This document shows, in pieces, positions 24,677-37,946 of a stretch of DNA of 64,000 nucleotides. Both the position numbers and the translations under genes were made by a program. The DNA comes from Uloborus plumipes (lineage: Eukaryota; Arthropoda; Arachnida; Araneae; Uloboridae): positions 1-64,000 of the forward strand of contig JAXGGA010005628.1 of the NCBI GenBank assembly GCA_038373865.1, read 5' to 3'. A model generated the notes under the pieces. That model searched no databases. It worked only from the letters and a program-made list of their open reading frames with translations, and had not been told where the DNA came from. Position 1 is the first letter of the stretch, and every line of letters begins with the position of its first letter.

Positions 24677-26879
24677 CCTCTGTGAAACACGTGGTATACT
24701 GACCCATTTGTAGTTTCAACTGCTGCGCAATTACTAAAATTTAAGAGTGAAAAATTTCTTAGGAATAGAAAAATAAGTTTTCTCCTCTTTGCACAGTAGT
24801 TTAACTTTTACCAGAAGTGTAGAAAATGCTTTATATATTGCTGCAGGAAAAGAGCGGAAGAAAGTAAACAGTAACAATACTTTTTCTGTAAGCTTTAGAT
24901 AACGTTTGCTAAAAGTATACTTTGTAGAGATAAAACAATTCGTTTCTGCAAGAGCCAAGGCAGGAGGTCCTATCTCATTAGCAGCAGAAATGTCAACGCC
25001 GACTTCGATTTCTCCTCTTTCCTCAGGACGACCTATAAAATAATAAGAACACGTAATGAGAGGAATTCTCCCAGTGACAAAAATCAACAGAAAGTCAATG
25101 GAAAAACCAATTACCTCCCAGTTCAAAATATCAAAGCTTCTTTGTTACTTGCTTGCTTAAAACTAACTTCAAAGGAAAATCAATAGTTGAGGAATAAAAA
25201 AGACATCCAGATAGCTAGCTGGCCAACTTGGGATGAGGAAGAGGGGAAAATCAAGAGAAAAGACAAAAATCCTGGGCCACTCGGTCGCAAAACGGATTGG
25301 ATTATATTGGTTCAAAGAACACACCTTTGATTGCGTCTCCCGACTTTTGTGGTCATTTGGTCTTCGCTGATTGGCTAAAATAAAAGAAGAGGCTTTCGGC
25401 CGTAGAGGAACTGATTAAGGTAGCAGCAACCTGGCTCTGGCAATTGACGTTAATTGACAACTTCCTGGGGAAACAGAATATCTCGAGTAAAGCGGGTGGG
25501 TAGAGTTAATTAGGCGAGATGACTTCTCAGTAACTTTTATTGAGAATACTTCAGCTGCTTATTTTGTGAGAACGCCGTTTTATGTGTCCTAACTCATCTT
25601 GTATTAAACGAAACTGTGATTGCTTTACTTGCTAAACTAGAAAAATACTTTCACTGCTAACAAGATTTTAACACTAATGGATATTTCTGTATTGTTGATG
25701 AAACCAGATTTTGAGATTCTGGACACTATAAAACTATTTTTTAACGATTGTTTTTTTACAAATAAATTGCTTTGCTGTTATTCTTATGGAGCTTCGAAAG
25801 TAAGAAGTCATTTTAAAGATTTGTTCACCGCTATCCCTGAAAAATAAGCAAACAACTCATTTTTGCTGCTATTTAGAAATTACTTGAAAAAAACGTGTTT
25901 TGTCATTCCTTCTGTCAAGTGCGCACAACGGCTTTGCTGATAACTCGAATATTCCTTTGTCTCGAAGTTTTCATTGGGTTCCAATATCTTTAGATGGCAG
26001 TGATAACTTCCTATAGCTCGAACTACCACTAATTCGAAGCTTTTATCCAGTCCCTTGGGACTTCCAATTATGGAGACTCGACTGCAAGGGTGGAGTTAGA
26101 AATTTTTCAAGGGAGGGGCAATTGGTCTGTGTTACGTACTCTTTACTATGGATACTGGTTTTCAAATATTAATCCCAAATATTTCGGACTTCAATTCCGA
26201 AACATTTTCGGGAGAGAGTCTCAGACCACCTTCCACCAACTTCATTAAAACTCGAAAGAAGTTGCATTTTTAAAATTTCAATATTGAAAAATTACTGATA
26301 CGGGGCGATCGCCCCATCGCCCTTCCCTTGTATCCTTACCTTCTCGACTGTGATTATTTATTTCAAGGGTAATCGATGTAGTGACGGATTGTTTCTAACG
26401 TAGTGTATTTGTGACCGAGCGAAAAGAGCCAATGAGCTTTATTAAGAAACAAAAAAGTTACCGCTGGTTAAATGCTTTTCATGCTCCAATCAAAAAGAGC
26501 CGTGCATCCTGTCGAGAAGGAGAATTCAGACGCAGTTTCCCATTAGAATAATTAACGCTTTGAGAGTGAGACATTTCGGACAATTTCATATTAATGTCTC
26601 ATTATCTGAAGGCGGATATCAACACATCCCTTGAAATTAAAACAGAAAGGGAAAAATTGAAGGAAGTATGACGTATTTCAAAGGCACAAACATGCACAAA
26701 GACGTTAAAAGTACTATAATTGTAATTCAAGCTAGGTATAGATGTTTTATTTTATTTTATTTCTTTCAATTTCAATTGAAATATCTGTCGTCCATTTGAT
26801 GGTAAAAAGCACTAAGTCACATTTTTTTTTTTTTTGCCAAATGAGTTAATTAAACCACATTAACGGATATTCCTTGCAG
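24677..26879. other. Spacer with decayed repeat fragments
   Basis: 25925-26087 resembles a pogo-type end (gtcccttgggacttcc). 26085-26350 is GC-richer and repeat-like. A minus-strand frame at 24734-25126 has a possible acceptor near 25050, but the protein is not recognised. Confidence 0.4.
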
Positions 26880-27335
26880 TGGTGAAACTCGCTAAAGTGG
26901 CACTTGGAGGTAGAAAACCTTACAGAAGCTGAGAGTGCCAAATAAATTGGTAGCTTTCGCAAAATTAGCACACCGGTGAGAAACCGCAGCGATGGTACGG
27001 TTCCCCAGGTAGCAAAAAAAAAAACGTTTAAACGTTTTATAAACGTTGTTAATCCGTTGTTACAACGTTAATAACCATTTTACAACCTTTAAATAACGAA
27101 ATGCGCTACTTGGGTCAGCTCATAGATTTAAGGGAAAGTTTGGGTAAGAATCAGTAAGTTAATGCAGAACTAGATGCAATACACCCCTTCTAAATTCCTT
27201 GCTCTTAGCTTCTATGAAATAATTTCTGCCTACAGCTCAGTTACTGTCTATTCTGGACTGATGAGTTCTAATAAGAACGAAACTGTAGTTTCTGAATGGC
27301 ATAACCTGTATGGCGATGTATTACTTTACTTTTTT
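26880..27335 (+). repeat. Retrozyme/Penelope-like repeat with hammerhead
   Basis: The first part (aaattagcacaccggtgagaaaccgc ... ggtacggtt) resembles 5240-5290. It is followed by gatgcaatacacc and then the hammerhead at 27238-27308, the same order as in other copies. A stretch 27010-27110 repeats acgtt motifs. No reverse transcriptase frame is visible. Confidence 0.6.
27238..27308 (+). ncRNA. Hammerhead ribozyme motif (subfamily B)
   Basis: Intact core CTGATGA, a 5-bp stem II GTTCT/AGAAC closed by AATA, then GAAA. The outer stem I pair (gttat/ataac) is kept but the inner stem I has mismatches (TTCTGGA against TGAATG). Stem III has an extra T. The core is complete but folding is probably weakened. 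Confidence 0.75.
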
Positions 27336-28410
27336 TGTTTTTAATTCAAAATGAAAAAATGTATGTATAGACATATATCTTGACTGACAACAATGTATGA
27401 TGAAATTTCAGCTTAATCAAAACTCGAATGCTTCATAAAAAGCGACTAAATTTTCATTCTATACTCTCTATTCCTGCTGTTCTATAAAAATTACACTTTT
27501 ATGAGATTAATCCATGTAGCAGTAGACAGCTGCCAAGTTGCAACTGACAAAAGCATCATTTTTACCCCAGTTCCTTTATAATGATTTAAGAATGATAATA
27601 AAACGTTGCAATTTGGTTTTGGTCCAAAATTCCAGAGCGAATTACAATAATGAGGCTTTCCAATTGACTACAATATAAACTTAACCTCGGTGGTAGACGA
27701 TCGTGATACTGAGAGAAGATTCAATGTTTAAAGCTCCATTTGCGAAATAATGTAAAACATTCTGTATGTAATTTCTGTATCCCAGAAAAGTCAATATCGA
27801 TCCTCTTAATAGTTAATTTATTTTAATCACGATCTAAAAATAAACTTTTTTCAGAAATTATAAATATTTTGATGGATGGATTTGATACTTTCTGACGAAA
27901 ATAGCTTCTTATGAAAATTTCCTTCGACTTCAAGAACATACATTATATTTGATCTGGTTACCGCGTTTGACGTCATCAAGGCTAACAAAGTAAGAAAGGT
28001 CAAAAGCATAAAAATATACGGAATCTACTTTTTCATATAACTAGATTACAAATGATAAATATTTCAACAATGTTTCGTTCATTACAATTGGGTGCTTTTG
28101 TTTTTGTTAGACTTTTCTTGTTCAGTTTTTTTTCTATAGATGCTGTTTTTTAGCTGTAGTTACAGCCCGAGTGTAGCTGTAAAAGCTATTAGGGTCAAGA
28201 TGTCTTGCGTGTTATTCAAGTAATAAGCGACATGCCTCGTCGAATTACCCCCGAACTCTTTCTTCCCGTTTCGTTTTCTCTTTAAATGAACAATTCTAGA
28301 TGGTATTTGTTTCAGCCGTATGACTTGAGACACATTGCAATGCCACAGCGATGAAAGATTCATGTTATACATTTGTATTTATTATTGTGCTTCAATAACT
28401 TTAAAATTGA
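27336..28410. other. AT-rich spacer
   Basis: Nothing recognised. Confidence 0.5.
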
Positions 28411-29884
<1,474 letters not shown>

Positions 29885-30095
29885 AAAAGTAGCTTAATGC
29901 ATCTAAAAAATATCGCCAAGTCCAAAAAAATCGCCACGTTAAAAAAAATATCGCCAAGTCCAAAAAATATCGCCAAGTTAAAAAAAATAAAGAGGTAAAA
30001 TGAATATCGAAAAATTAAAAATTTGAAAGTAGGGTATTGAGATGGGGAATTTGTGTGTCGGTCTGTCGGTCGGTCTGTCGGTCTGTCTGTCCCCC
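29885..30095. repeat. ATCGCCAAG short repeats and GTCGGTCTGTC runs
   Basis: Four spaced copies of atcgcca(a/c)gt plus a poly-A run occur between 29909 and 29980. Then tcggtctgtcggtcggtctg-type simple repeats (30056-30090) lead into the 145-bp array. Confidence 0.8.
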
Positions 30096-30958
30096 CCTAA
30101 TAACTTTTGAATGAACATTCCGATTTGGACAAACTTTTTTTTGTTGGAAAGATCTCGGCGAGTACAGCTCATTCCCGTATTTGATTTTTTGATTTGAACA
30201 ATTTTTGGTTCAACTTTGAGCCGTTCAAATAACCGGTCCCGCGATACTAACTTTTGAATGAACAGTCCGATTTGAACAAACTTTTTTTTGTTCGAAAGAT
30301 CTTTTCAAGGATACTTCATTCCCGTATCTACATTTTTGATTTGAACAATTTTTCGTTCAACATTGAACCGTTCAAACAAGCTCTCACCCCTAATAACTTT
30401 TGAGTGAACAGTCCGATTTAAACAAACTTTTTTTGTTCGAAAGATCTCGGCAAGGATACTTTATTACCGTATTTAAATTTTAAATTTGAACATTTTTGGT
30501 TCAACATTGAACCGATCAAGCAACCTTTCCCCACCTAATAACTTTTAAGTGAACCGTCCGAATTGAATAAACTTTTTTTTGTTCGAAAGATCTTATCAAG
30601 AATACTTCATTCCCGTTTTTAAATTTTCGATTTGAACAATTTTTCGTTCAACATTGAACCGTTCAAACAACCTCTCACCCCTAATAACTTTTGAGTGAAC
30701 AGTCCGATTTAAACAAACTTTTTTTTGTTCGAAAGATCTCGGCAAGGATACTTCATTACCGTATTTAAATTTTCAATTTGAACATTTTTCGTTCAACATT
30801 GAACCGTTCTTGCAACCTTTCTCCACCTAATAACTTTTAAGTGAACCGTCCGAATTGAAAAAACTTTTTTTGTTCGAAAGATCTCGGAGAGACTCATTCC
30901 CATATTTCACTTTTCAATTTGAACCATTTTTCGTTCAATGATGAACCGTTCAAAAAAA
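30096..30958 (+). repeat. Six tandem units of about 145 bp
   Basis: Units begin near 30096, 30240, 30388, 30532, 30677 and 30823 with cctaataacttttgartgaac. Each contains gttcgaaagatct and ends gttcaacattgaaccgttc. Units 3 and 5 share one variant (ttgagtgaacagtccgattt) and units 4 and 6 another (ttaagtgaaccgtccgaatt). A lone diverged unit is at 63250-63370. Confidence 0.92.
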
Positions 30959-31216
30959 TTTTAACATGAGCGCCTGCTGGGAAATTTAAATTGAATGTTG
31001 ATTCTGAACTTAAAGGCGGATTTCCTTCAAACTAACTGTGTAAGAAAACGGTTTTGATAAAAAATGTATGTAAAGTACTTTTCTGAAAAATCTTCTGTGA
31101 GGACTCTGATTCCGACTCCGACTCCGCAAACATGGCGGAAATGCAGGCTCAGAAAAAAATGACTGACTGGGCAGACGATTTTTTGTTTATTTATTCATTT
31201 TTTTTTGTTTAATTTA

Positions 31217-31247
<31 letters not shown>

Positions 31248-32339
31248 TTTTTTTTGGCAGACGATATTTTTTTTTTGATTACAAAAATTGTTCATTCACG
31301 AGAGCATTTTATTTTTACTTATATTTAACAACTGGCAACGGATTAAAAATAAAATTCGAGATATTTTATTAACGAACGAGGTTTTTTTTCTTTCTTCGAT
31401 AAAATGTGTTTTGATGTTCTTTGTACTTTTATTTATTTTTTTTTCATTTGAAAGCGATTGTGAAATTTTTCTACGGAAGAACTATAGCAGTTACATTCTT
31501 TAAAAGGTGCGACAAAACTTTATTTACTCGTTTATTTACTTTTTACGTGTCCTGATCATCTGATGAGAGGGGTATATTTTGCTTTTAGAAATCAGCTTTA
31601 AGTGTTATAAAGGTAGGTTTGACATAATTTTCAGTTTCAGATATTCAAGAGAATATTGATTAGATGCTAGATTGCCGATGTCGATGTACGGGAAAGTAGG
31701 CTCGTTTAGTTCTTGACAGAACTTCTTGTTACTATTTAAAATTTAAAACTTCATTCATGTGTTGATTTCAGCAAAAAATTTCTTAATTCTACAGGTTCTT
31801 TCTTCAAACATTTTCATTTTGACACCTTTACTTTTAAACAATTGTTTGGCTCAGTATAGCCTATTAAGGCTTTTATGCCAAAAATCCAACCAAATCAACT
31901 TAATTTTTTAATACCATGGTTAAGACAATAATTATTTTTTAAATTTGTTTCCCTTTTCTATGAAGAGTTTGAATTAGAAAGATTTCATAAGTTTGCAAAT
32001 ACTTCTTGCTTTATTTTCATTAATTCATATTTTAAATGCTTTAGTTTATTGACAAATATATTTATAATTATGTTATTAATGCTTACTATATATATACTTC
32101 ATCATCGGTTCAGAAATTCCGTTAAAAAAACTCAACTTCAAAAAGTTTAAGCTCGGCATTGGGACGTTAACTAATTTCCAGATCGCAGAACAAATGTTAA
32201 AATACATTTTTCCGATTGGGGGAGGGGGGCTTGGACTACAAGTATTTTACTTATTTTAGCCTGAAGTTAATTGTTTCAAATATAATTACTTCGTCTCCGC
32301 GATTCTCTCAAGCGGAAAAATTGTTTTAAAATAATTTGA
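30959..32339. other. AT-rich spacer with short simple repeats
   Basis: Contains gattccgactccgactccg at about 31106 and (TTTA)n/(TAT)n tracts near 31195-31250. No gene recognised. Confidence 0.5.
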
Positions 32340-33850
32340 ATGACTATTTTTACTTCAAGCTCCGTCAGAAATTCTGCGGCCAAAATGTGAAATCCCAAAA
32401 AACTTGAAAGGAGACTCCCCTCCCCCTTTTCTCTTTCACGAAAAAATCGTTTTAAACATCATTTGAATAAATAATTTTCACTGCGAGTTCCGTAAGTGCA
32501 ATTCTGCGGCAATATTTGAAATGCTACAGAACTTTAAACAAAGCTTTGCCTCCGCGATTCTCTCACCGGAAAATCGTTTTTAATACAATCTGAATAACTA
32601 ATTTGCGGTTAAAATGATAATGCCCGCAGAACTACAGACGTAGCTTGTGTCCCCTCGATTCTTCCGTAGGAAAAATTATTCGAAATCTTAATTTGTTCTG
32701 TAAGATTCGTCACAGCAGTTTTGCGGTCAAAACGCAAAAACTTCAAGCGAACACCCCCCCCCCCCGCCATTTATTGATGAGTAACGATTTATTGTTTCAA
32801 AGAAAATCTGAAAAGCTAATTTGTTCTGGAAGTTTCGTTGCTGACGTTCTGTGGCCAAAATGTGAAAGCCCGTAGAACTTTAAACGAAGCCGGCGCCCCT
32901 CGATTCTCTCAACAGGAAGAGTTAATAGTTTTAAACATCATTTGAATAACTAATATGCACTGCAAGTTTCGTCTCTGAAGTTCTGCGGCCAAAATGTGAA
33001 AGACCGCGAAACTTCAAGCAAGTACCCCCCCCCCCCTCCCGCGATTCTCTCACGAGGAAAAAATGTTTTCAACATTGTCGAATATCCAATTTGTACCGCA
33101 AGTTTCGTCGCTGAAGTTCTGCGGATAAAATGTGTAGGCCCGCAGAATTTCAAACGAAGCCCGTTTTCTCGCAATTCTTTAACACGGAAGAATTAATTGT
33201 TTGAAACATAATTTGAATAACTATAGTTTGTGTTGCAAGTTTCGTCACTGAAGTTCTGTGGATAAAATGTGTAGGACCCCCGCAGAACTTCAAACGAATC
33301 CCACTCCCCGCGACTCTTTAACGCAGAAGAATTAATTGTTTTAAACATAATTTGAAAAACTATTTGTACTACACGCTTCGTCACTGAAGTTCTGCGGCCA
33401 AAATGTGAAAGCCCGAAGAATTTTAAGCGAAGCTTGCGTCCCCGCGATTCCCTCATGAGGAAACATGGTTTTAAACAAAACTGAATATCTAATAGAAAAA
33501 CAAAGTGTTGTCACTGAAGTTCTGCGGATAAAATGTGAAGACCTGCAAAACTTCAATTGAAAATCTGCGCCCCTGCGACTCTCTTGCGAAAAAATTGTTT
33601 CAAACATAATTTGAAGAACTGATTTGTGTACCTACCGCAAGCTTCGTCACTTAAGATCTGCGGCCAAAATGTGAAGGCTCGCAGAATTTCAGACTAAGTT
33701 TGCGTCCCCGCGATTCTCATGCGGAAAAAAATAATCGTTGGAAACATTATTTGAATAACGAATATGTACTGCAACAAGTTTCGTAGCTAAAGTTCTGCGG
33801 CCCAAATAAGAAGGACTGCAGAACTTCAAACGAAGCCTGCGCAAGTGTCA
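32340..33850. repeat. Tandem array, about 12 diverged units of roughly 137 bp
   Basis: The string gttctgcggccaaaatgtgaaagc recurs in varied form near 32371, 32501, 32605, 32721, 32847, 32981, 33118, 33255, 33398, 33518, 33656 and 33796. Each is followed by cgcagaacttcaaacgaagc, a C-rich run, gattctctcacg, ttttaaacataatttgaataac and gcaagtttcgtcactgaa. Overlapping open frames on both strands follow the repeat and are judged non-coding. Confidence 0.93.
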
Positions 33851-34139
33851 TCACTGAATTCTGCAGAAAAAACAGGAAGATCCTCAGAAGCATCAAGTCA
33901 AGTCGTCCGCAGGTCTGCTGTGGTCTATATGGCACATGGCAGGCTACGGCGCCGACATTATTGCCTGCTGCTCTACGAGACATGGGCTACGAGCGAAACG
34001 TTTTTTTTTTTTTTTTGCTTTCGATCGACAACGTTTTTTTTTTTTTTTTTTTTTTGGTTGCTTAATTTTGAGTAGAATTGTTCTGCAGCCTCGATGTCTG
34101 TTCTGCGACGTACGTCGCCGATTTAGCAGTATTCTGCTT
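33851..34139. other. Spacer with poly-T tracts
   Basis: T-runs at 34000-34016 and 34034-34055. Nothing else recognised. Confidence 0.5.
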
Positions 34140-34518
34140 TCGGGCTTAAGACTAAAAAAAAAAATAAGATTTAATAAATGTGTTTTATGTTTTTAAAAGC
34201 CAACTTTACACATTTTTAAAACATATCATTCAACTTTTAACACTTGCTTAACTTTGAGAAATATTTGCTTCCCAACATGAGCATTCATTTTCAGGGTTGC
34301 AAAAATGTTACCTTAGTCACGCTGCTATTTTGGTTGAAAAAATATCTACTGTCAGTAATTTTGTTTTAAATTTTTAGCAGAAATGATACATAGACATCAT
34401 GTACATTGTAAATCCACCAGCATAGCTAAAAAAAATTTTTTTACCCTTTAAGTTACAAGTAAAAACAGTTGCAAAATCAGCTCTGAATGTTACGTTAGTC
34501 ACTATGGAATGACCCTCC
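34140..34518 (+). repeat. Dispersed repeat, closely related to 55323-55620
   Basis: The two regions match closely, for example over catgagcattcattttcag and gggttgcaaaaatgttac. This copy ends gttacgttagtcactatggaatgaccc. The partner's neighbourhood starts tagggtcattctccatag at 55083. The two look like opposite parts of one family. Confidence 0.8.
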
Positions 34519-34787
34519 ATTTAGCTCAAAATCATACATTTTGTCCCACATGTAATAGTTCTATAGTTTGTTCCAAAAGTTCAATTAAAAATGTAATAAA
34601 TAAACAAAAAAAAAAAAACTGACTTAAAAATTCCACACAAATGTTTGATTATGGGTTTTTTTTCTGCTTATTTTTTTTTTTTTTTTGCAATAAAATAAAG
34701 AGCTATTACGTGCAGGACAAAATGTCTGCTTTTTCTTGAAATGCCCTACTACTTTAGCGTAGATAGATAAAGACGATGTATATTCAC

Positions 34788-34988
34788 CTGATAGTCATTC
34801 TGCAATCCAAATTTACACGGAGAAGAGCAATTTTGGAGAGTTAGGAGAGTGCCATTGACAGCATCTTCGAGACTTCCAGTTGCATCACGGACAAAGGTAA
34901 ATCCTAACCAAATGACCAGCAGGATATAGCTTAGAGAAGTAGTGAATATGGACAGAAAAGTTCCTTTTGGTATTGCCATGCAAGGATC
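34788..34988 (-). CDS. SLC12 exon: TM7 and glycosylated loop
   Basis: Acceptor cccccag, exactly 67 codons, donor GTGAAT. It begins [15 protein letters not shown], the conserved post-TM6 AIPKGT turn, then TM7 ([20 protein letters not shown]) and the start of the large extracellular loop. The loop has N-glycosylation sites NGT and NCS and paired Cys in NCSSPC. This is the most 3' exon recognised; the next (TM8) was not seen in the 34.7 kb to the left. Confidence 0.96.
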
Positions 34989-37909
34989 CTGGGGGAAAAA
35001 TTATCAAACTCATAGCTACAAAACGAAATTATCTTGTGCAATGCAATCATATTGACTCTTCATTTGATTCTAGCCATATCGTTTTTATTCCATCTTGTTT
35101 GTCTTAATTATTTATTAGATCCTCTTTGGTTTAGCTATTAATTATTTCAAAAAGCAATCAAAAGACAAGCTCCAAAAGTTTGAGACAGTATTTTTACCCA
35201 TATTTAATTTTTTTATGAAAATCCATAAGGGTTACCGTACTCGTATTTCAAAACAAAATGTATATATAGGGTAAATGCTCCAGTAGTCGGCCAGTCTCCA
35301 GTCTTCTGCCAGTCTCCAGTAGTCGGCCACAATGACATAAAACTCCTCATAAATAGAGCATTTTAAATTCAAAATTAGATATGGCGCATTCACACATTCA
35401 TGTACCTATCCTCAATCATCATCAACCAGTGACAGTTAAGTTTTGGTTACTTTTTTTGAATTAGTAATGAGTCATTTCATTTTGATTGGTGTGCCCGTCA
35501 TCCAAAATCGCGATGCTGCTTATTTTTCAGCTAAGATGATGTGGCCGACTACTGGAGCATTTACTAGTGTTGATAACAGCTTGGATTTTAACATAATTTT
35601 TTAAAAAATTTCTGAAACAAGTAGGTGACTCACTATCAAAAAGGTTCATTACTAAGTTTTACCTTGTTTTTGTTGCTGTATTGATAGCTGAAAGTTCTAG
35701 GTTAGTCAAGATCCACAAAAGATCTCTTAAACGGCCGACTACTGGAGCACTTACCCTATTTAGACATATTTCTTTCATCAAAAACTGTTGCAAGTGAAAT
35801 TTAATAATTTAATGTGTTGATTTGTTTTCTTAAAATCAAAATTAAGTCTTTTAACTGGTTCAATTAACAGGGCTATTTTCTCCTTAAAAATCAACCCACA
35901 ACCTATACACCGACTGCCCAGAGATTGCAGTTTCGTCCTTGCTATGGACTCAGATGACATATGCATCTAGCTTGGTTATTGTCTGTTCCAGACTGATGAG
36001 TCTATAACAAGGGCAAAATTTCAGACTCTGGATGGCATAACCAGTCTGTCGCTGTATTGCATGTAGTCCTGCCTTAGTCATGATTAGTGTCGATTAATTA
36101 CTGCTAAAGCCCGTTTCATTTGTGTGAAAAATTGCAGCTGTTTTTGTCAGCAGTTTGTCTCAGCTATTACCCCATTAACGCCTGACATTTTTTTTTCAAA
36201 GATATTTTGTATACTGGTTACAAACAGTGTTTAATATGGATAGGAAAAATAATTAAAAAAATATTATGTCAAAAATATTTTTTTTTATTAAGGAAAGAAA
36301 AATCGTCCCTTAAAAGTTACGATAGACCCCAGAGTACATACTTTTTTTACTGAAATTTTTTTTCTGCCTACGATATAATATTCAAAAGAACATTTTATAA
36401 GAAGAAATAAAATCAGCAATTAACATAAACTGGGAAGCTGAGAATAACTTTTAAAACTTAGCTTTTTTTCTTGAGATTGTGAACGATGTCATTTTTGATA
36501 AAGATCATATTAAAACTGCTACAGAACACACTTTACAATGGTTATGTGCTGCAATCTGTTAAAAACGAATTGAAACAATACCAAGGAACTAATTGAATAC
36601 TATTATTTGGTTGAAATGTTCATTTTGAGGAAATTCAGACCCTTTTTTGGACAGTCCCTAAAAAGGGAGGCTAGGCATTAATGAGTTAAATATGTTTTGT
36701 AACAGCTGAAAATGTTGTAATTACTTTTGTAGGTTATTTTTCTTTCAAATATTTATTACACTTATTCCCTTTTTATGTTAAATTTATTATTTTAAGTTTA
36801 AATTTTTTCAACCCAACAAAACCGTTTAGCTTCGAGAAACGTTTTAGAAGCGTACGTTTTACTTCATAAAAGTCGCAAGAAAATGTCACGAAATGGTGAT
36901 TCGTTCCTAAAGATAATTAATAACTTTTCTGCTCATGTCTTATGCTTTCAATTAAGTGGGTGTTTATATTTCAACGAAGTTCAATGTATATTCAAATTTT
37001 CAAAGTAAGCTTTACGTGGAATATTAACCCATTTATGCCCAAGTTTGTTTTAAGTTATGTCCTGTTTATGGGATATTTTGCAGATAATACGACCTTACTG
37101 GACTTTACTTTTGCAACGTTAGATTACAGAAGGCATCTCTGATCAATTTTAAGCAAATCATTTTAAAATAGTTTAATTTTATGAAAAATAAGTTCGCAAA
37201 AAAAAACTTTCTGTGGCTACCCATGCTGGATCGTTGCCTGACTGATTTGTCTGAAATTGGCTGTCAATAAATAAACTCTGTTATCCAAATATTGGCTCTA
37301 ACTGGTTCTCTCAAGAAGAAGGACTATTTAACTTGTGAAAAACAGCTTTAGTAAAAGGATATACCCATTATAGGTTTTTGTATGCAGTAACTAACAAGCG
37401 TCCCGGTTTTAGGCTACTGGGCATAAATGGATTAACTAATGGAAGAAAAACTACACACAAGGAAAAACTTACTCAGATATTTTCCAAAAATTCCGAAACA
37501 ATTTTTAATTTTACTCCAGCAAAGACAATTTAAAAACATAGCTTAAAAATACAAATATTGAGTGATCCATTTAACTAAAAACAACACATTCTACTGTTTT
37601 TCTATCCTTAACTTTAGACAATTTTTTTTTTTTTTGGTGTTGAACTATTTATGTTCTTGAGTGCCCTTTGGAACAGCATCATTGTTACAGACGCCTTTAA
37701 ATTGGTTTACGTGAAGTAAAAGATTATTTCAACTACGCAATATTGAAAATAGAACCTAAGTAGTAACAAAAATCATGAATTGTTATTTAGTGCTAAATGG
37801 ATGGGAAAGCATTAGTATTTACAATGCATTAAAATCTATATAGCAAATGCGTAACTATAATGAATAAAATATATTATTTAAATTGTCTAATCATGTTTCA
37901 ACCGATTGA

Positions 37910-37946
<37 letters not shown>

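Noticed and set aside
24734..25126. Minus-strand frame of 130 codons with a possible acceptor near 25050
   Set aside because: No recognisable family, no clear donor and no partner exons; could not be supported as an exon.
32645..33607. Overlapping 62-88-codon frames with related peptides
   Set aside because: They follow the 137-bp tandem repeat, whose period shifts frame, and occur on both strands.
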